Below, piece by piece: positions 1 through 7,443 of a stretch of DNA of 64,000 bases. The stretch's first letter is position 1. Each line of letters starts with the position of its first letter. Under the pieces are notes generated by a model. The model was not told the origin of the DNA. It ran no database searches and saw nothing but the letters and a program-made list of their open reading frames with translations. A program made the position numbers and the translations under genes. Source of the DNA: Microbacterium album (GTDB taxonomy: Bacteria; Actinomycetota; Actinomycetes; Actinomycetales; Microbacteriaceae); contig NZ_BMJY01000010.1 in assembly GCF_014643695.1 (NCBI RefSeq), positions 47,080 to 111,079 of the forward strand. Direction: 5' to 3'.

Positions 1-2
1 TG

Positions 3-287
3 CGCACGCGCGCGGCGACGGCCGTCTTCACGGCTCGCTTCATCCCGTTCGGCCGCCTGGCGGTCAATCTCTCGGCGGGAGCGGCGCGCGTCCCCGCGAC
101 GCGCTACCTGCCGATCGCCGGCGCCGCCGCGCTCGCATGGGCTGCCTTCCAGGCGCTCATGGGCGCCGCGATCGGGTCCGTCATCCCCGGCGGCACGGTC
201 GTCGCCGTGCTGGTCTCGATCGCGATCGCGATCGCCGCCGGGTGGACGGTCGACTTCCTCATCGGGCGGTTCCGGCCGATGCCGTGA
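3..287 (+). CDS. DedA/VTT-family membrane protein, C-terminal part
   Basis: This is the last 94 residues of a gene that begins before the window. The frame is open from base 3 to the TGA at 285. It shows the DedA signature TARFIPFGRLAVNLSAG near its start, the conserved Arg-Phe-Ile-Pro and Gly segment of the VTT domain. Two hydrophobic stretches follow (about residues 35-55 and 65-88). DedA proteins are polytopic inner-membrane proteins tied to proton-motive-force homeostasis and lipid-carrier scrambling; that role is from the family, not from this fragment. The next gene lies on the other strand, so this reads toward a convergent junction. The missing N-terminus limits the call. Confidence 0.8.
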   Translation, partial: RTRAATAVFTARFIPFGRLAVNLSAGAARVPATRYLPIAGAAALAWAAFQALMGAAIGSVIPGGTVVAVLVSIAIAIAAGWTVDFLIGRFRPMP

Positions 288-306
288 CGAACGGGGCGAG
301 GAGGCG

Positions 307-954
307 CTACTGGCCGGCGAGACCGCCCAGCAGGTGGCTGAAGGAACGGCCCGCGCCCAGGTAGCTGTCGGGGTCGAAGGGGTCGGCCGCCGTTGCGGGG
401 GGCTTGGCGGCGAGCGCGTCGGCGAACTCGCGCGCGCCGCGCTCGATGCGCGCGGCGAGGGGCGCGACGTCGTCCTCCTGGCCGCCCCAGTCGCTCGACG
501 CCGCGAACACGCCCGTCGAGACCGGCTCGGCGTGCAGGTATGCGAACAGTGGGCGGATGGCGTAGTCGATCGCGAGGGAGTGCCGGGCGGTGCCCGCGTT
601 CGCGCCGATGAGCACCGGCGTGCCCACGAGCGCCTCCCGGTCGAGGACGTCGACGAACGACTTGAACAGGCCCGAGTAGCTCGTGGAGAAGATGGGCGTG
701 ACCGCGATGAGCCCGTCGGCGGTCGCCACCTGCGTCAGCATCTTCTCCAGTGCGGGCGGCGCGAAGCCGGCCAGGAGGTTGTTCGTGATGTCGTGCGCGT
801 AGTCGCGCAGCTCGAACGTCTCCGCGTGCGCCTCGATCCCGCGCGCCGCCAGCTCGGCGACCGCTGTCGCGGCCAGCCGATCGGCGAGCATGCGGGTCGA
901 CGAGGGAGTCGACAGGCCCGCGGAGACCACCGCGATCCGTCGTGTGTCGGTCAT
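307..954 (-). CDS. NADPH-dependent FMN reductase, CE1759-like
   Basis: A 215-residue flavodoxin-fold reductase that would supply reduced FMN to the neighbouring monooxygenase. The N-terminal phosphate-binding loop SAGLSTPSSTR (about residues 11-21) and the segment TPIFSTSYSGLFKSF (about 86-100) are typical of NADPH-dependent FMN reductases. The gene lies 30 bases downstream of the luciferase-like gene on the same strand and carries its own GGAAGG Shine-Dalgarno sequence, so the two probably form an operon. Such CE1758/CE1759-type pairs are common in actinobacteria; the substrate of the pair is not known. The reductase assignment is firm and the partnership is inferred from position. Confidence 0.88.
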   Translation of the reverse strand: MTDTRRIAVVSAGLSTPSSTRMLADRLAATAVAELAARGIEAHAETFELRDYAHDITNNLLAGFAPPALEKMLTQVATADGLIAVTPIFSTSYSGLFKSFVDVLDREALVGTPVLIGANAGTARHSLAIDYAIRPLFAYLHAEPVSTGVFAASSDWGGQEDDVAPLAARIERGAREFADALAAKPPATAADPFDPDSYLGAGRSFSHLLGGLAGQ

Positions 955-984
955 GTCGTGTCCTTCCGGTTGTCGTTTCGTCGG

Positions 985-2211
985 TCAGCGCGTGGCGGCC
1001 GATCCGAATGCCGAACCGGGCCGGGGCGCCGAGGGCGTGTCCTGATACGGGCCGCCGACCGTGAGGTTGTTGCCACCGGCCGCGGTCGGGCGCGCCTGGC
1101 GCGGCTCGGCATCGCCGTAGGCGGCCTTCACCCGCGCGGCGTGCGTCGGGGCGTCCGGGACGTCGGCGGGGCGGTCCTGCGCGAGCTCCCTGCGCAGCAC
1201 CGGCACGACCTCGCCGCCGAGCAGGTCGAGCTGCTCGAGCACCGTCTTGACGGGCAGGCCGGCGTGGTCCATCAGGAACAGCTGACGCTGGTAGTCGCCG
1301 TAGTGGTCGCGCATCGCGGCATAGCGGTCGATCACCTGCTGCGGCGATCCCACCGTCAGCGGCGTCATCTCGGTGAAGTCCTCCATCGACGGCCCGTGCC
1401 CGTACACCGGGGCGTTGTCGAAGTACGGCCGGAATGCCCGCACGGCGTCCTGGGAGTTCTTCGCCATGAACGCCTGTCCGCCGAGCCCCACGATCGCCTG
1501 CTCGGGGGTGCCGTGTCCGTAGTGGGCGTAGCGCTGCCGGTAGAGCGCGATGAGCCGCTGGTAGTGCTCCTTGGGCCAGAAGATGTTGTTCGCGAAGAAG
1601 CCGTCGCCGTAGTAGGCGGCCTGCTCCGCGATCTCCGGCGTGCGGATGGATCCGTGCCACACGAACGGCGGGACGCCGTCCAGCGGCCGCGGCGTCGACG
1701 TGAAGCCCTGCAGCGGCGAGCGGAACTTGCCCTCCCAGTCGACGACGTCGTTCTCCCACAGCTGGCGCAGCAGCGCGTAGTTCTCGATCGCGAGCGGCAG
1801 GCCCTGGCGGATGTCCTGGCCGAACCAGGGGTAGACGGGCCCCGTGTTGCCGCGTCCCATGACCAGATCCACACGCCCGCCCGTGAGGTGCTGCAGCATG
1901 GCGTAGTCCTCGGCGATTTTCACCGGGTCGTTCGTGGTGATCAGCGTGGTCGCCGTCGAGAGGATCAGGCGGCTCGTCTGAGCGCCGATGTACGCGAGCG
2001 TCGTCGTCGGGGAGGACGAGAAGAACGGCGGGTTGTGGTGCTCACCGAGCGCGAACACGTCGAGCCCGACCTCCTCGGCGTGCTTCGCGATCGTCACGAT
2101 GTCCCGGATGCGCTCCGCCTCGCTGGGCGTACGCCCCGTGGTCGGGTCCGCCGTGATGTCGCTCACGGAGAAGATGCCGAACTGCATCGCTCGCTGGGTG
2201 GTCTCGCTCAT
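985..2211 (-). CDS. LLM-class FMN-dependent oxidoreductase, CE1758-like
   Basis: A 408-residue bacterial luciferase-like monooxygenase. The barrel begins at MQFGIFSVSDI and includes LGEHHN (about residues 50-55), the flavin-site SSPTTTLAYIGAQT and the MGRGN turn. These proteins use reduced FMN and oxygen on small organic substrates; the substrate here cannot be read. I start at the ATG at 2211 because GGAG precedes it and the downstream residues match the family N-terminus; the frame extends upstream without family similarity. The C-terminal 35 or so residues (Gln/Pro/Gly-rich) are a low-complexity tail. It is first in a two-gene operon with the FMN reductase. Confidence 0.87.
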   Translation of the reverse strand: MSETTQRAMQFGIFSVSDITADPTTGRTPSEAERIRDIVTIAKHAEEVGLDVFALGEHHNPPFFSSSPTTTLAYIGAQTSRLILSTATTLITTNDPVKIAEDYAMLQHLTGGRVDLVMGRGNTGPVYPWFGQDIRQGLPLAIENYALLRQLWENDVVDWEGKFRSPLQGFTSTPRPLDGVPPFVWHGSIRTPEIAEQAAYYGDGFFANNIFWPKEHYQRLIALYRQRYAHYGHGTPEQAIVGLGGQAFMAKNSQDAVRAFRPYFDNAPVYGHGPSMEDFTEMTPLTVGSPQQVIDRYAAMRDHYGDYQRQLFLMDHAGLPVKTVLEQLDLLGGEVVPVLRRELAQDRPADVPDAPTHAARVKAAYGDAEPRQARPTAAGGNNLTVGGPYQDTPSAPRPGSAFGSAATR

Positions 2212-2292
2212 GTCGCCTGCTCCGATCCACGCCGGACGTCCGGCGCTCGCTGGTGTGTCGTCCCGCATCCGATTTCTATGCGACTGAATATA

Positions 2293-2303
2293 GTTGATGC
2301 AAC
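2293..2303. promoter_or_regulatory. Candidate palindromic operator in divergent promoter region
   Basis: GTTGATGCAAC is an inverted repeat (GTTG-N3-CAAC) in an AT-rich patch, TATAGTTGATGCAACG, that stands out from the surrounding GC-rich DNA. It sits 82 bases upstream of the luciferase-like gene start and 77 bases upstream of the divergent acyltransferase. Short palindromes of this kind are typical of MarR/HxlR-type regulators of flavin-enzyme operons. No regulator gene is adjacent, so the call is only a candidate. Confidence 0.3.
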
Positions 2304-2379
2304 GCGGCGGCGCCCGGAGTATTCCCGGACGGTCCCCGTCTCCGAGAGGTAACGATGCGATCACGCTAGCCTGGACCGA

Positions 2380-3525
2380 ATGAGCTCTGCACCGGCGTCG
2401 CCGGCGACGGGTCCCACCCCGCGCGCCCGGCCGCGCGTGCCCTTCTGGGACAGCGCCCGCTTCGCGTGCATCGTGCTGGTCGTCCTGGGTCACGCGATCC
2501 AGCGACTCACGTACGACTCCGACATCGCGTACGCCCTCTACCTGGTCGTGTACGCCTTCCACATGCCGGCCTTCGCGATCATCTCGGGCTACTTCTCCAA
2601 GTCGGACGCCCCCTCGAGGCGCCAGATGGCGCGGATCCTGACCGACATCCTCGTCCCCTACGTCATCTTCGAGATGCTGTGGTGGCTCACCAAGACCCTC
2701 ACCGAGGGAGCGTCGGGCCCCAATCTCACCCAGCCGTCCTGGACGCTGTGGTTCCTGCTCGCGCTCGGCATCTTCCGCCTGGTGCTGCCGTACCTGGCGC
2801 TGCTGCGCTGGCCCCTCGCCTGGACCGTCGCGGTCTCGGTCGGCGTTGGCTACCTACCCAACGTCGACAGCACCTTCTCGCTGTCCCGCACGCTCGGCTT
2901 CCTGCCCTTCTTCGCGCTGGGCTGGTGGCTGCGCGAGCGCGATGTCGTCGAGCGCCTGCGCCTGCTCGAACGGCGTCCCTGGTGGACGCGGGCGGGTGGG
3001 CTCGCGGTCTTCGCCGTCGCGGGATGGGCCGCGTGGGCGGGGCTGGCGGGCTGGGACGAGATGGATCTGCGCAACTGGCTCTTCTACGACAACGACTACG
3101 CGCACATGATCGGCTCGGGCGCGGCCCCCTGGTGGGCGGGCGCCGTGCGCCTGGCGATCATGGCGGTCGCGCTCGTCCTGTGCGCGGCATTCTTCGCGCT
3201 CGTGCCGCTGCGCGAGCGGTCGTGGACGCGCCTGGGCGCCTACACGATGTACGTCTACCTGCTGCACTCGTTCGTGCTGTACCCGTTCCGCCAGTCCGGC
3301 GTGCTGCGCGGGCTTGACCCCACGTGGCTGTGGCTGCCGCTCGTGTGCCTGCTCTCCGTCGCGATCGCCGTGCTGCTCGCCACGCGCCCCGTGCGGCGCG
3401 TGTTCCGCCCGCTCATCGAGCCGCGTCCGCGCTGGCTCTTCGCGGACCCGTCGCTCGCGTCCCGCACTGACAGGCGCAACGACCCGACCGGCTCGCGCCG
3501 CCCCCACGAGGAGCCGCGCTCCTAG
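2380..3525 (+). CDS. Acyltransferase family 3 membrane protein
   Basis: A 381-residue polytopic protein with roughly ten hydrophobic segments. The family marker is the first helix FWDSARFACIVLVVLGH, with the conserved Asp24 and His38, followed by FHMPAFAIISGYF (about residues 61-73). Acyltransferase-3 proteins move acyl groups onto sugars or other acceptors at the membrane, for example in O-acetylation of polysaccharides. No partner gene indicates the acceptor. A TAGCCT hexamer ends seven bases before the ATG and no Shine-Dalgarno is visible, suggesting a leaderless mRNA. The C-terminal 40 residues are basic and polar and probably cytoplasmic. Confidence 0.82.
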   Translation: MSSAPASPATGPTPRARPRVPFWDSARFACIVLVVLGHAIQRLTYDSDIAYALYLVVYAFHMPAFAIISGYFSKSDAPSRRQMARILTDILVPYVIFEMLWWLTKTLTEGASGPNLTQPSWTLWFLLALGIFRLVLPYLALLRWPLAWTVAVSVGVGYLPNVDSTFSLSRTLGFLPFFALGWWLRERDVVERLRLLERRPWWTRAGGLAVFAVAGWAAWAGLAGWDEMDLRNWLFYDNDYAHMIGSGAAPWWAGAVRLAIMAVALVLCAAFFALVPLRERSWTRLGAYTMYVYLLHSFVLYPFRQSGVLRGLDPTWLWLPLVCLLSVAIAVLLATRPVRRVFRPLIEPRPRWLFADPSLASRTDRRNDPTGSRRPHEEPRS

Positions 3526-3613
3526 CCGCTGCGACGGGGCCGGCGCGCCGGCGCGCGCGGCAATCTTCCGTCACATGCTCGCGTCGGGCGTGTGCGGCTC
3601 TTACGGTCGTCGC

Positions 3614-4648
3614 ATGAGCGACCTGAACCTGCCGATCCTCGACCTCTCTCAGCTCGACGCGGGGCCGGAGGCCGCCGCGCGGTTCCGCGAAGACCTCGCC
3701 TCGGCCACGCGCGACGTGGGCTTCTTCTACCTCACGGGCACGGGCGTCGAGCCAGAGCTGGAGGCGCGCCTGCTGCGCGCGGCGCGCGACTTCTTCGCGC
3801 TGCCCGAGGCCGACAAGCTCGCGATCGAGAACGTCAAGAGCCCGCACTTCCGCGGCTACACGCGCGTCGGCGGCGAGCGCACCCGCGGCGCGGTGGACTG
3901 GCGCGAGCAGCTCGACATCGGCCCGGAGCGAGAGGCCGTCGCGGATCCGGACGCGCCCGCCTTCTTCCGGCTCGTCGGGCCGAACCTGTGGCCGGACGCG
4001 CAGCCCGAGCTGCGCGAGGTGGTCGCCGAATGGCATGAGCGTCTGTCGACCGTGGCACGGCGGCTGCTGCGCGCCTGGGCGCTCTCGCTCGGCGCCGAGG
4101 AGGACTACTTCGACCGTCACTTCGGAGACCCCGCGACCCTGATCAAGATCGTGCGCTACCCGGGCACGAGCGAGCCGGAGCCGCAGCAGGGCGTGGGCGC
4201 GCACAAGGACTCGGGCGTGCTCACGCTGCTGTGGATCGAGCCCGGCCGCGGGGGTCTGCAGGTCGAGCGCGAGGGCGCGTCGGGCGAGCGGTACTGGGTC
4301 GACGCGCCGCCCGTGCCGGGGACGTTCGTCGTCAACATCGGCGAGATGCTGGAGTACGCGACGGGCGGCTACCTGCGCGCCACCAACCACCGTGTCGTCT
4401 CGCCGCGGCACCCGGAGGACCGCATCTCGGTGCCGTTCTTCTTCAATCCGGCTCTCGACACGCGGTTGCCGGTCATCGACCTGCCGCCGGAGCTCGCCGC
4501 GCGGGCACGCGGGGTGGAGCAGGATCCGGCCAATCCGATCCACGCCCTGTACGGGGAGAACGCGCTGAAGTCGCGGCTGCGCGCGCACCCGGACGTCGCC
4601 GATCGCTGGCATGCGGACCTGCTGGCCGAGGCCGCGAAGCCCGCATAA
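3614..4648 (+). CDS. Isopenicillin N synthase-like 2OG-Fe(II) oxygenase
   Basis: A 344-residue non-haem iron dioxygenase. The N-terminal DIOX_N domain starts MSDLNLPILDLSQL; the C-terminal jelly roll carries the iron triad His197-x-Asp199 (in GVGAHKDSG) and His259 (in TNHRV), plus the Arg270-x-Ser272 pair (RISVPFF) that binds 2-oxoglutarate. These features make it catalytically intact. The family hydroxylates or oxidises small molecules; isopenicillin N synthase itself is unlikely because no beta-lactam genes are nearby. A TACGGT hexamer ends six bases before the ATG. An upstream in-frame extension was rejected since the family N-terminus begins at this ATG. Confidence 0.88.
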   Translation: MSDLNLPILDLSQLDAGPEAAARFREDLASATRDVGFFYLTGTGVEPELEARLLRAARDFFALPEADKLAIENVKSPHFRGYTRVGGERTRGAVDWREQLDIGPEREAVADPDAPAFFRLVGPNLWPDAQPELREVVAEWHERLSTVARRLLRAWALSLGAEEDYFDRHFGDPATLIKIVRYPGTSEPEPQQGVGAHKDSGVLTLLWIEPGRGGLQVEREGASGERYWVDAPPVPGTFVVNIGEMLEYATGGYLRATNHRVVSPRHPEDRISVPFFFNPALDTRLPVIDLPPELAARARGVEQDPANPIHALYGENALKSRLRAHPDVADRWHADLLAEAAKPA

Positions 4649-4712
4649 CCCGTCGCGGCACGCGCGTGCAAGGGGGATGACCCGGGAGCTGACCGCGCCG
4701 TAGCGTCGGAGC

Positions 4713-5774
4713 ATGGACGCCACGATCTTCGCGCCGTCGCCCACGCTGACCGTCACGATCGAGGACCACGAGTCCGGGCCCGACATCCACGTCCACGCGG
4801 GGGGCCAGGGCGTGTGGCAGGCGCGCATGCTGCGCCGCCTCGGGGTGGACGTGACGATGTGCTGCGTGCTGACGGGCGAGACCGGGCTCGTCGTGCGAAA
4901 CCTTCTCACGGACGAGGGCTTCCGCGTGATCGCGGTGGAGCGCGCGGGGCGGGGTGCGGCGTACGTGCACGATCGGCGCGACGGGGCGCGCGCCGCGATC
5001 GCCGAGACGCAGGGAGACAGACTCGGGCGTCACGAGCTCGACGAGCTCTACGGCGCGACGCTGCGCGAGGGAATCGACTCGCGGCTCGTGCTGCTGAGCG
5101 GTCCCGACGGCGACGGCGTGCTGCCCCACGACACCTACCGGCGGCTCGCCGCCGACCTGCGCGGCAACGGCGCCCGGGTCGTGGTCGACCTCGCGGGCGA
5201 GCGCATGACCGCCGCGCTCGAGGGGGGCGTGGATCTGCTCAAGGTGAGCGACGAGGAGCTGCGCGCGGACGGCCTGCTTCCCGAAGACGCGGACGAGGAC
5301 GACACCGGGCCCATCATCGCCGCCATGGAGCAGCTGCGCGAGCGCGGCGCGGGCGACGTCATCGTGACGCGCGGGGGCGAACCATTCCTCGTGCTCGACG
5401 GCGACAGGGTGCTGGAGGTGACCCAGCCCCAGCTTCAGGCGGCCGAGACCCGGGGCGCCGGGGACTCACTCACGGGCGGCGTCTGCGCGGGCCTCGCGGC
5501 CGGAGAACGACTGCGGGATGCGATCGTGACGGGCGCCGCGGCCGGCGCCCTCAACGTGACCCGTCACGGCCTGGGCACGGGCGACGCCGAGACGATCCGC
5601 CGACTGCGCGACGGCGTACGCGTACGCGTGCTGCGCGGCGAGGACGTCGACGGCGATCGTCCGGCCGCCGAGGACGACAGCAGGGGCCGCGTCAGCCCCG
5701 ACGGGCTGGCCTCGCTCGCGCAGCCCGGCGAGGAGACCGAAGAAGTACGCGGGCACCGCGAGGAGGGCGCATGA
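4713..5774 (+). CDS. PfkB-family sugar kinase, 1-phosphofructokinase-like
   Basis: A 353-residue ribokinase/PfkB-fold kinase. It has an N-terminal substrate region with HAGGQGVWQARMLRRLG (about residues 27-44), similar to the GGKGxNVAR motif of 1-phosphofructokinase and tagatose-6-phosphate kinase, and the C-terminal signature TRGAGDSLTGG with catalytic Asp251. The usual Asn of the first motif is replaced (QGVWQAR), so the substrate may differ. The tail after residue 320 is charged and disordered. TAGCGT ends six bases before the ATG. It overlaps surE by four bases (ATGA), indicating translational coupling. Exact sugar phosphate unknown. Confidence 0.82.
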   Translation: MDATIFAPSPTLTVTIEDHESGPDIHVHAGGQGVWQARMLRRLGVDVTMCCVLTGETGLVVRNLLTDEGFRVIAVERAGRGAAYVHDRRDGARAAIAETQGDRLGRHELDELYGATLREGIDSRLVLLSGPDGDGVLPHDTYRRLAADLRGNGARVVVDLAGERMTAALEGGVDLLKVSDEELRADGLLPEDADEDDTGPIIAAMEQLRERGAGDVIVTRGGEPFLVLDGDRVLEVTQPQLQAAETRGAGDSLTGGVCAGLAAGERLRDAIVTGAAAGALNVTRHGLGTGDAETIRRLRDGVRVRVLRGEDVDGDRPAAEDDSRGRVSPDGLASLAQPGEETEEVRGHREEGA

Positions 5775-6526
5775 CGCGCGTTCTCGTCACGAACGACGAC
5801 GGCATCGACGCGGCAGGGCTGCACGCGCTCGCGCGGGCGGCGATCGCCCGCGGCTTCGACGTCACGATCGCGGCGCCCGAGCGCCAGTCGAGCGGCGCGA
5901 GCGCCTCGATCATGGCAGGCGAGGAGGGCGGCCGGATCGCGGTCGAGCGGCGGGAGCTCGAGGGCCTCGACGACGTGCCCGCGTTCGCGGTGCGCGGCGG
6001 ACCGGGCCTGATCGCCCTGATCGCGGCTCACGGGGCCTTCGGCGAGCGGTTCGACGTCGTGCTCTCGGGCGTCAATCACGGTGCGAACGTCGGACGCGCG
6101 ATCCTCCACTCGGGGACCGTCGGGGCGGCGCTCACGGGCGGCCTGAACGGTGCGTGGGGCATGGCGGTGTCACTCGACGTGGGGATGCGGCCCGAGACGT
6201 TCGCTTGGGATGCGGCCGCCGCGACGGCCTTGGAGGTGCTGCCCTTCCTCATGGATCAGGAGAAGGGCTCCGTCGTGAACGTCAACGTGCCGAACACGGA
6301 GCGGCATCGCGGCATCCGGGAGGCGCCGCTCGCCCCGTTCGGCATCGTGCAGACCACCCTGAGCGAGAAGGGTGACAAGCACATCCGGCTCGCGGTGGAG
6401 GACCTCCCGAAGGTCCCCTCCCCCGGCAGCGACGCCGCGCTGCTCGCCGAGGGCTGGGCCACCGTCACGGGCCTGGAATCGGTATCCCACCGAGAGCTCG
6501 GCTACCGGCCCCCGCGCGCCACCTAG
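5771..6526 (+). CDS. surE: 5'/3'-nucleotidase SurE
   Basis: A 251-residue SurE phosphatase, which dephosphorylates nucleoside 5'- and 3'-monophosphates. The metal-binding TNDDG (Asp9 and Asp10), the SSGAS loop near residue 41 and SGVNHGANVG (about 100-109) are the expected active-site motifs. The start is set by the ATGA overlap with the kinase stop codon. Pairing of a PfkB-type kinase with SurE suggests a phosphate-handling module, but this is inference. The gene is followed directly by short repeats and the 126-bp tandem element. Confidence 0.92.
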   Translation: MTRVLVTNDDGIDAAGLHALARAAIARGFDVTIAAPERQSSGASASIMAGEEGGRIAVERRELEGLDDVPAFAVRGGPGLIALIAAHGAFGERFDVVLSGVNHGANVGRAILHSGTVGAALTGGLNGAWGMAVSLDVGMRPETFAWDAAAATALEVLPFLMDQEKGSVVNVNVPNTERHRGIREAPLAPFGIVQTTLSEKGDKHIRLAVEDLPKVPSPGSDAALLAEGWATVTGLESVSHRELGYRPPRAT

Positions 6527-6529
6527 CCG

Positions 6530-6599
6530 GTTTCGACTCCGCCGCTACGCGGCTCCGCTCAACCCGTTTCGACTCCGCGGCTGCGCCGCTCCGCTCAAC
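6530..6599. repeat. Tandem pair of 34-bp hairpin repeats
   Basis: Two head-to-tail units (6530-6563 and 6566-6599) share GTTTCGACTCCG at the left end and CTCCGCTCAAC at the right end. Their centres differ but each is self-complementary: CCGC-tac-GCGG in the first and CGGC-tgc-GCCG in the second. The paired change keeps the stem. They begin four bases after the surE stop. Such covariation argues that the hairpin, not the primary sequence, is maintained. Confidence 0.8.
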
Positions 6600-6647
6600 G
6601 AGCGGGACAGAGGCCCCCCATCAACCCGACCCACCTCAACCCGGTGC

Positions 6648-6773
6648 GAGCGCGAAGCGCGAGCGTGCGGGCGCGAGTGCGCCCGCCACCAGGCGCGCAG
6701 CGCCGGCGCGCGAAGCAAAGCGAAGCGCCTCCCCCGAGGAGCGGCCCCTCGGGGCCCGACGAGCGGGAGGAAA
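6648..6773. repeat. Dispersed structured repeat, tandem copy 1
   Basis: A 126-bp unit repeated exactly at offset 135. It is built of strong hairpins, including GCGGGCGC-gagt-GCGCCCGC, a GGCGCGC/GCGCGCC-type stem and CCCCGAGG-N7-CCTCGGGG, and it ends in GGAGGAAA. Homology with the third, inverted copy near 33.7 kb extends left to about 6633. The open frames inside it are low-complexity Arg/Ala/Pro and are not credible genes. No transposase is near it, so it is a non-autonomous repeat or structured RNA element of unknown role. Confidence 0.85.
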
Positions 6774-6782
6774 AAAGAAACA

Positions 6783-6908
6783 GAGCGCGAAGCGCGAGCG
6801 TGCGGGCGCGAGTGCGCCCGCCACCAGGCGCGCAGCGCCGGCGCGCGAAGCAAAGCGAAGCGCCTCCCCCGAGGAGCGGCCCCTCGGGGCCCGACGAGCG
6901 GGAGGAAA
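6783..6908. repeat. Dispersed structured repeat, tandem copy 2
   Basis: Identical at all 126 positions, by eye, to the unit at 6648-6773, separated from it by nine bases (AAAGAAACA). The perfect identity means a recent duplication or ongoing gene conversion. The unit ends 22 bases before the rpsO terminator hairpin, with a purine-rich strip between them. Confidence 0.85.
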
Positions 6909-6929
6909 GAAAGGAGAGAAAAAGTAAAG

Positions 6930-6960
6930 AAGGCCCGTCCCACACCGTGGGACGGGCCTT
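6930..6960 (-). terminator. Rho-independent terminator of rpsO
   Basis: AAGGCCCGTCCCAC pairs with GTGGGACGGGCCTT around a three-base loop. Read on the minus strand the stem is followed by a T-rich run (TTCTTTACTTTTTCTC), as in a classical intrinsic terminator. It lies 48 bases after the rpsO stop. Confidence 0.88.
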
Positions 6961-7008
6961 CGGAAGACGATTGAACGCTGGTGCGCTCTGCTGCAGCTCG
7001 GCTGCGCC

Positions 7009-7278
7009 TCAGCGGCGCAGTCCGAGACGCTCGATCAGCGAGCGGTAGCGCTCGATGTCGATGTCCTGGAGGTAGCCGAGCAGACGGCGGCGCTGACCGA
7101 CGAGCAGGAACAGGCCACGACGCGAGTGGTGGTCGTGCTTGTGCTCCTTGAGGTGCTCCGTGAGGTCCTTGATGCGCTGCGTCAGCATCGCGACCTGCAC
7201 CTCGGGGGAACCGGTGTCACCGGGGTGCGTCGCGTACTCTTCGATGATCGCCTTCTTGACGTCTGCATCCAGTGCCAT
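7009..7278 (-). CDS. rpsO: 30S ribosomal protein S15
   Basis: An 89-residue S15 protein of standard length. The sequence [18 protein letters not shown], then [17 protein letters not shown] and [19 protein letters not shown], is diagnostic. S15 binds 16S rRNA helices 20-22 and is a primary assembly protein of the small-subunit platform. The gene is monocistronic and flanked by its own terminator downstream and a divergent MFS gene upstream. S15 often represses its own translation through a leader structure; I could not define one in the 165 bases upstream. Confidence 0.97.
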   Translation of the reverse strand: MALDADVKKAIIEEYATHPGDTGSPEVQVAMLTQRIKDLTEHLKEHKHDHHSRRGLFLLVGQRRRLLGYLQDIDIERYRSLIERLGLRR

Positions 7279-7443
7279 AGAACCGATCCCCTTCCTCTTC
7301 GTTGCGCGGCGCCCGACGCCTGATGCGCGAGCTCTCTTTATCCGCGGCCGATCGAACGGCAACTGCACGAGTCTACCAGTCGGCGGGAGCCTGCGCACCG
7401 CCAGCGTCCGGGCCGCCCCCGCGGCATGCCCTAGCCTCGTGCT

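Noticed and set aside
6545..7048. Several open frames of 60-200 codons inside the tandem repeat
   Set aside because: Encoded sequences repeat with the DNA repeat and are Arg/Ala/Pro low complexity in all frames; the DNA structure explains them better than coding.
7279..7443. S15-binding autoregulatory RNA upstream of rpsO
   Set aside because: No clear pseudoknot or stem matching a known S15 leader could be drawn by eye.
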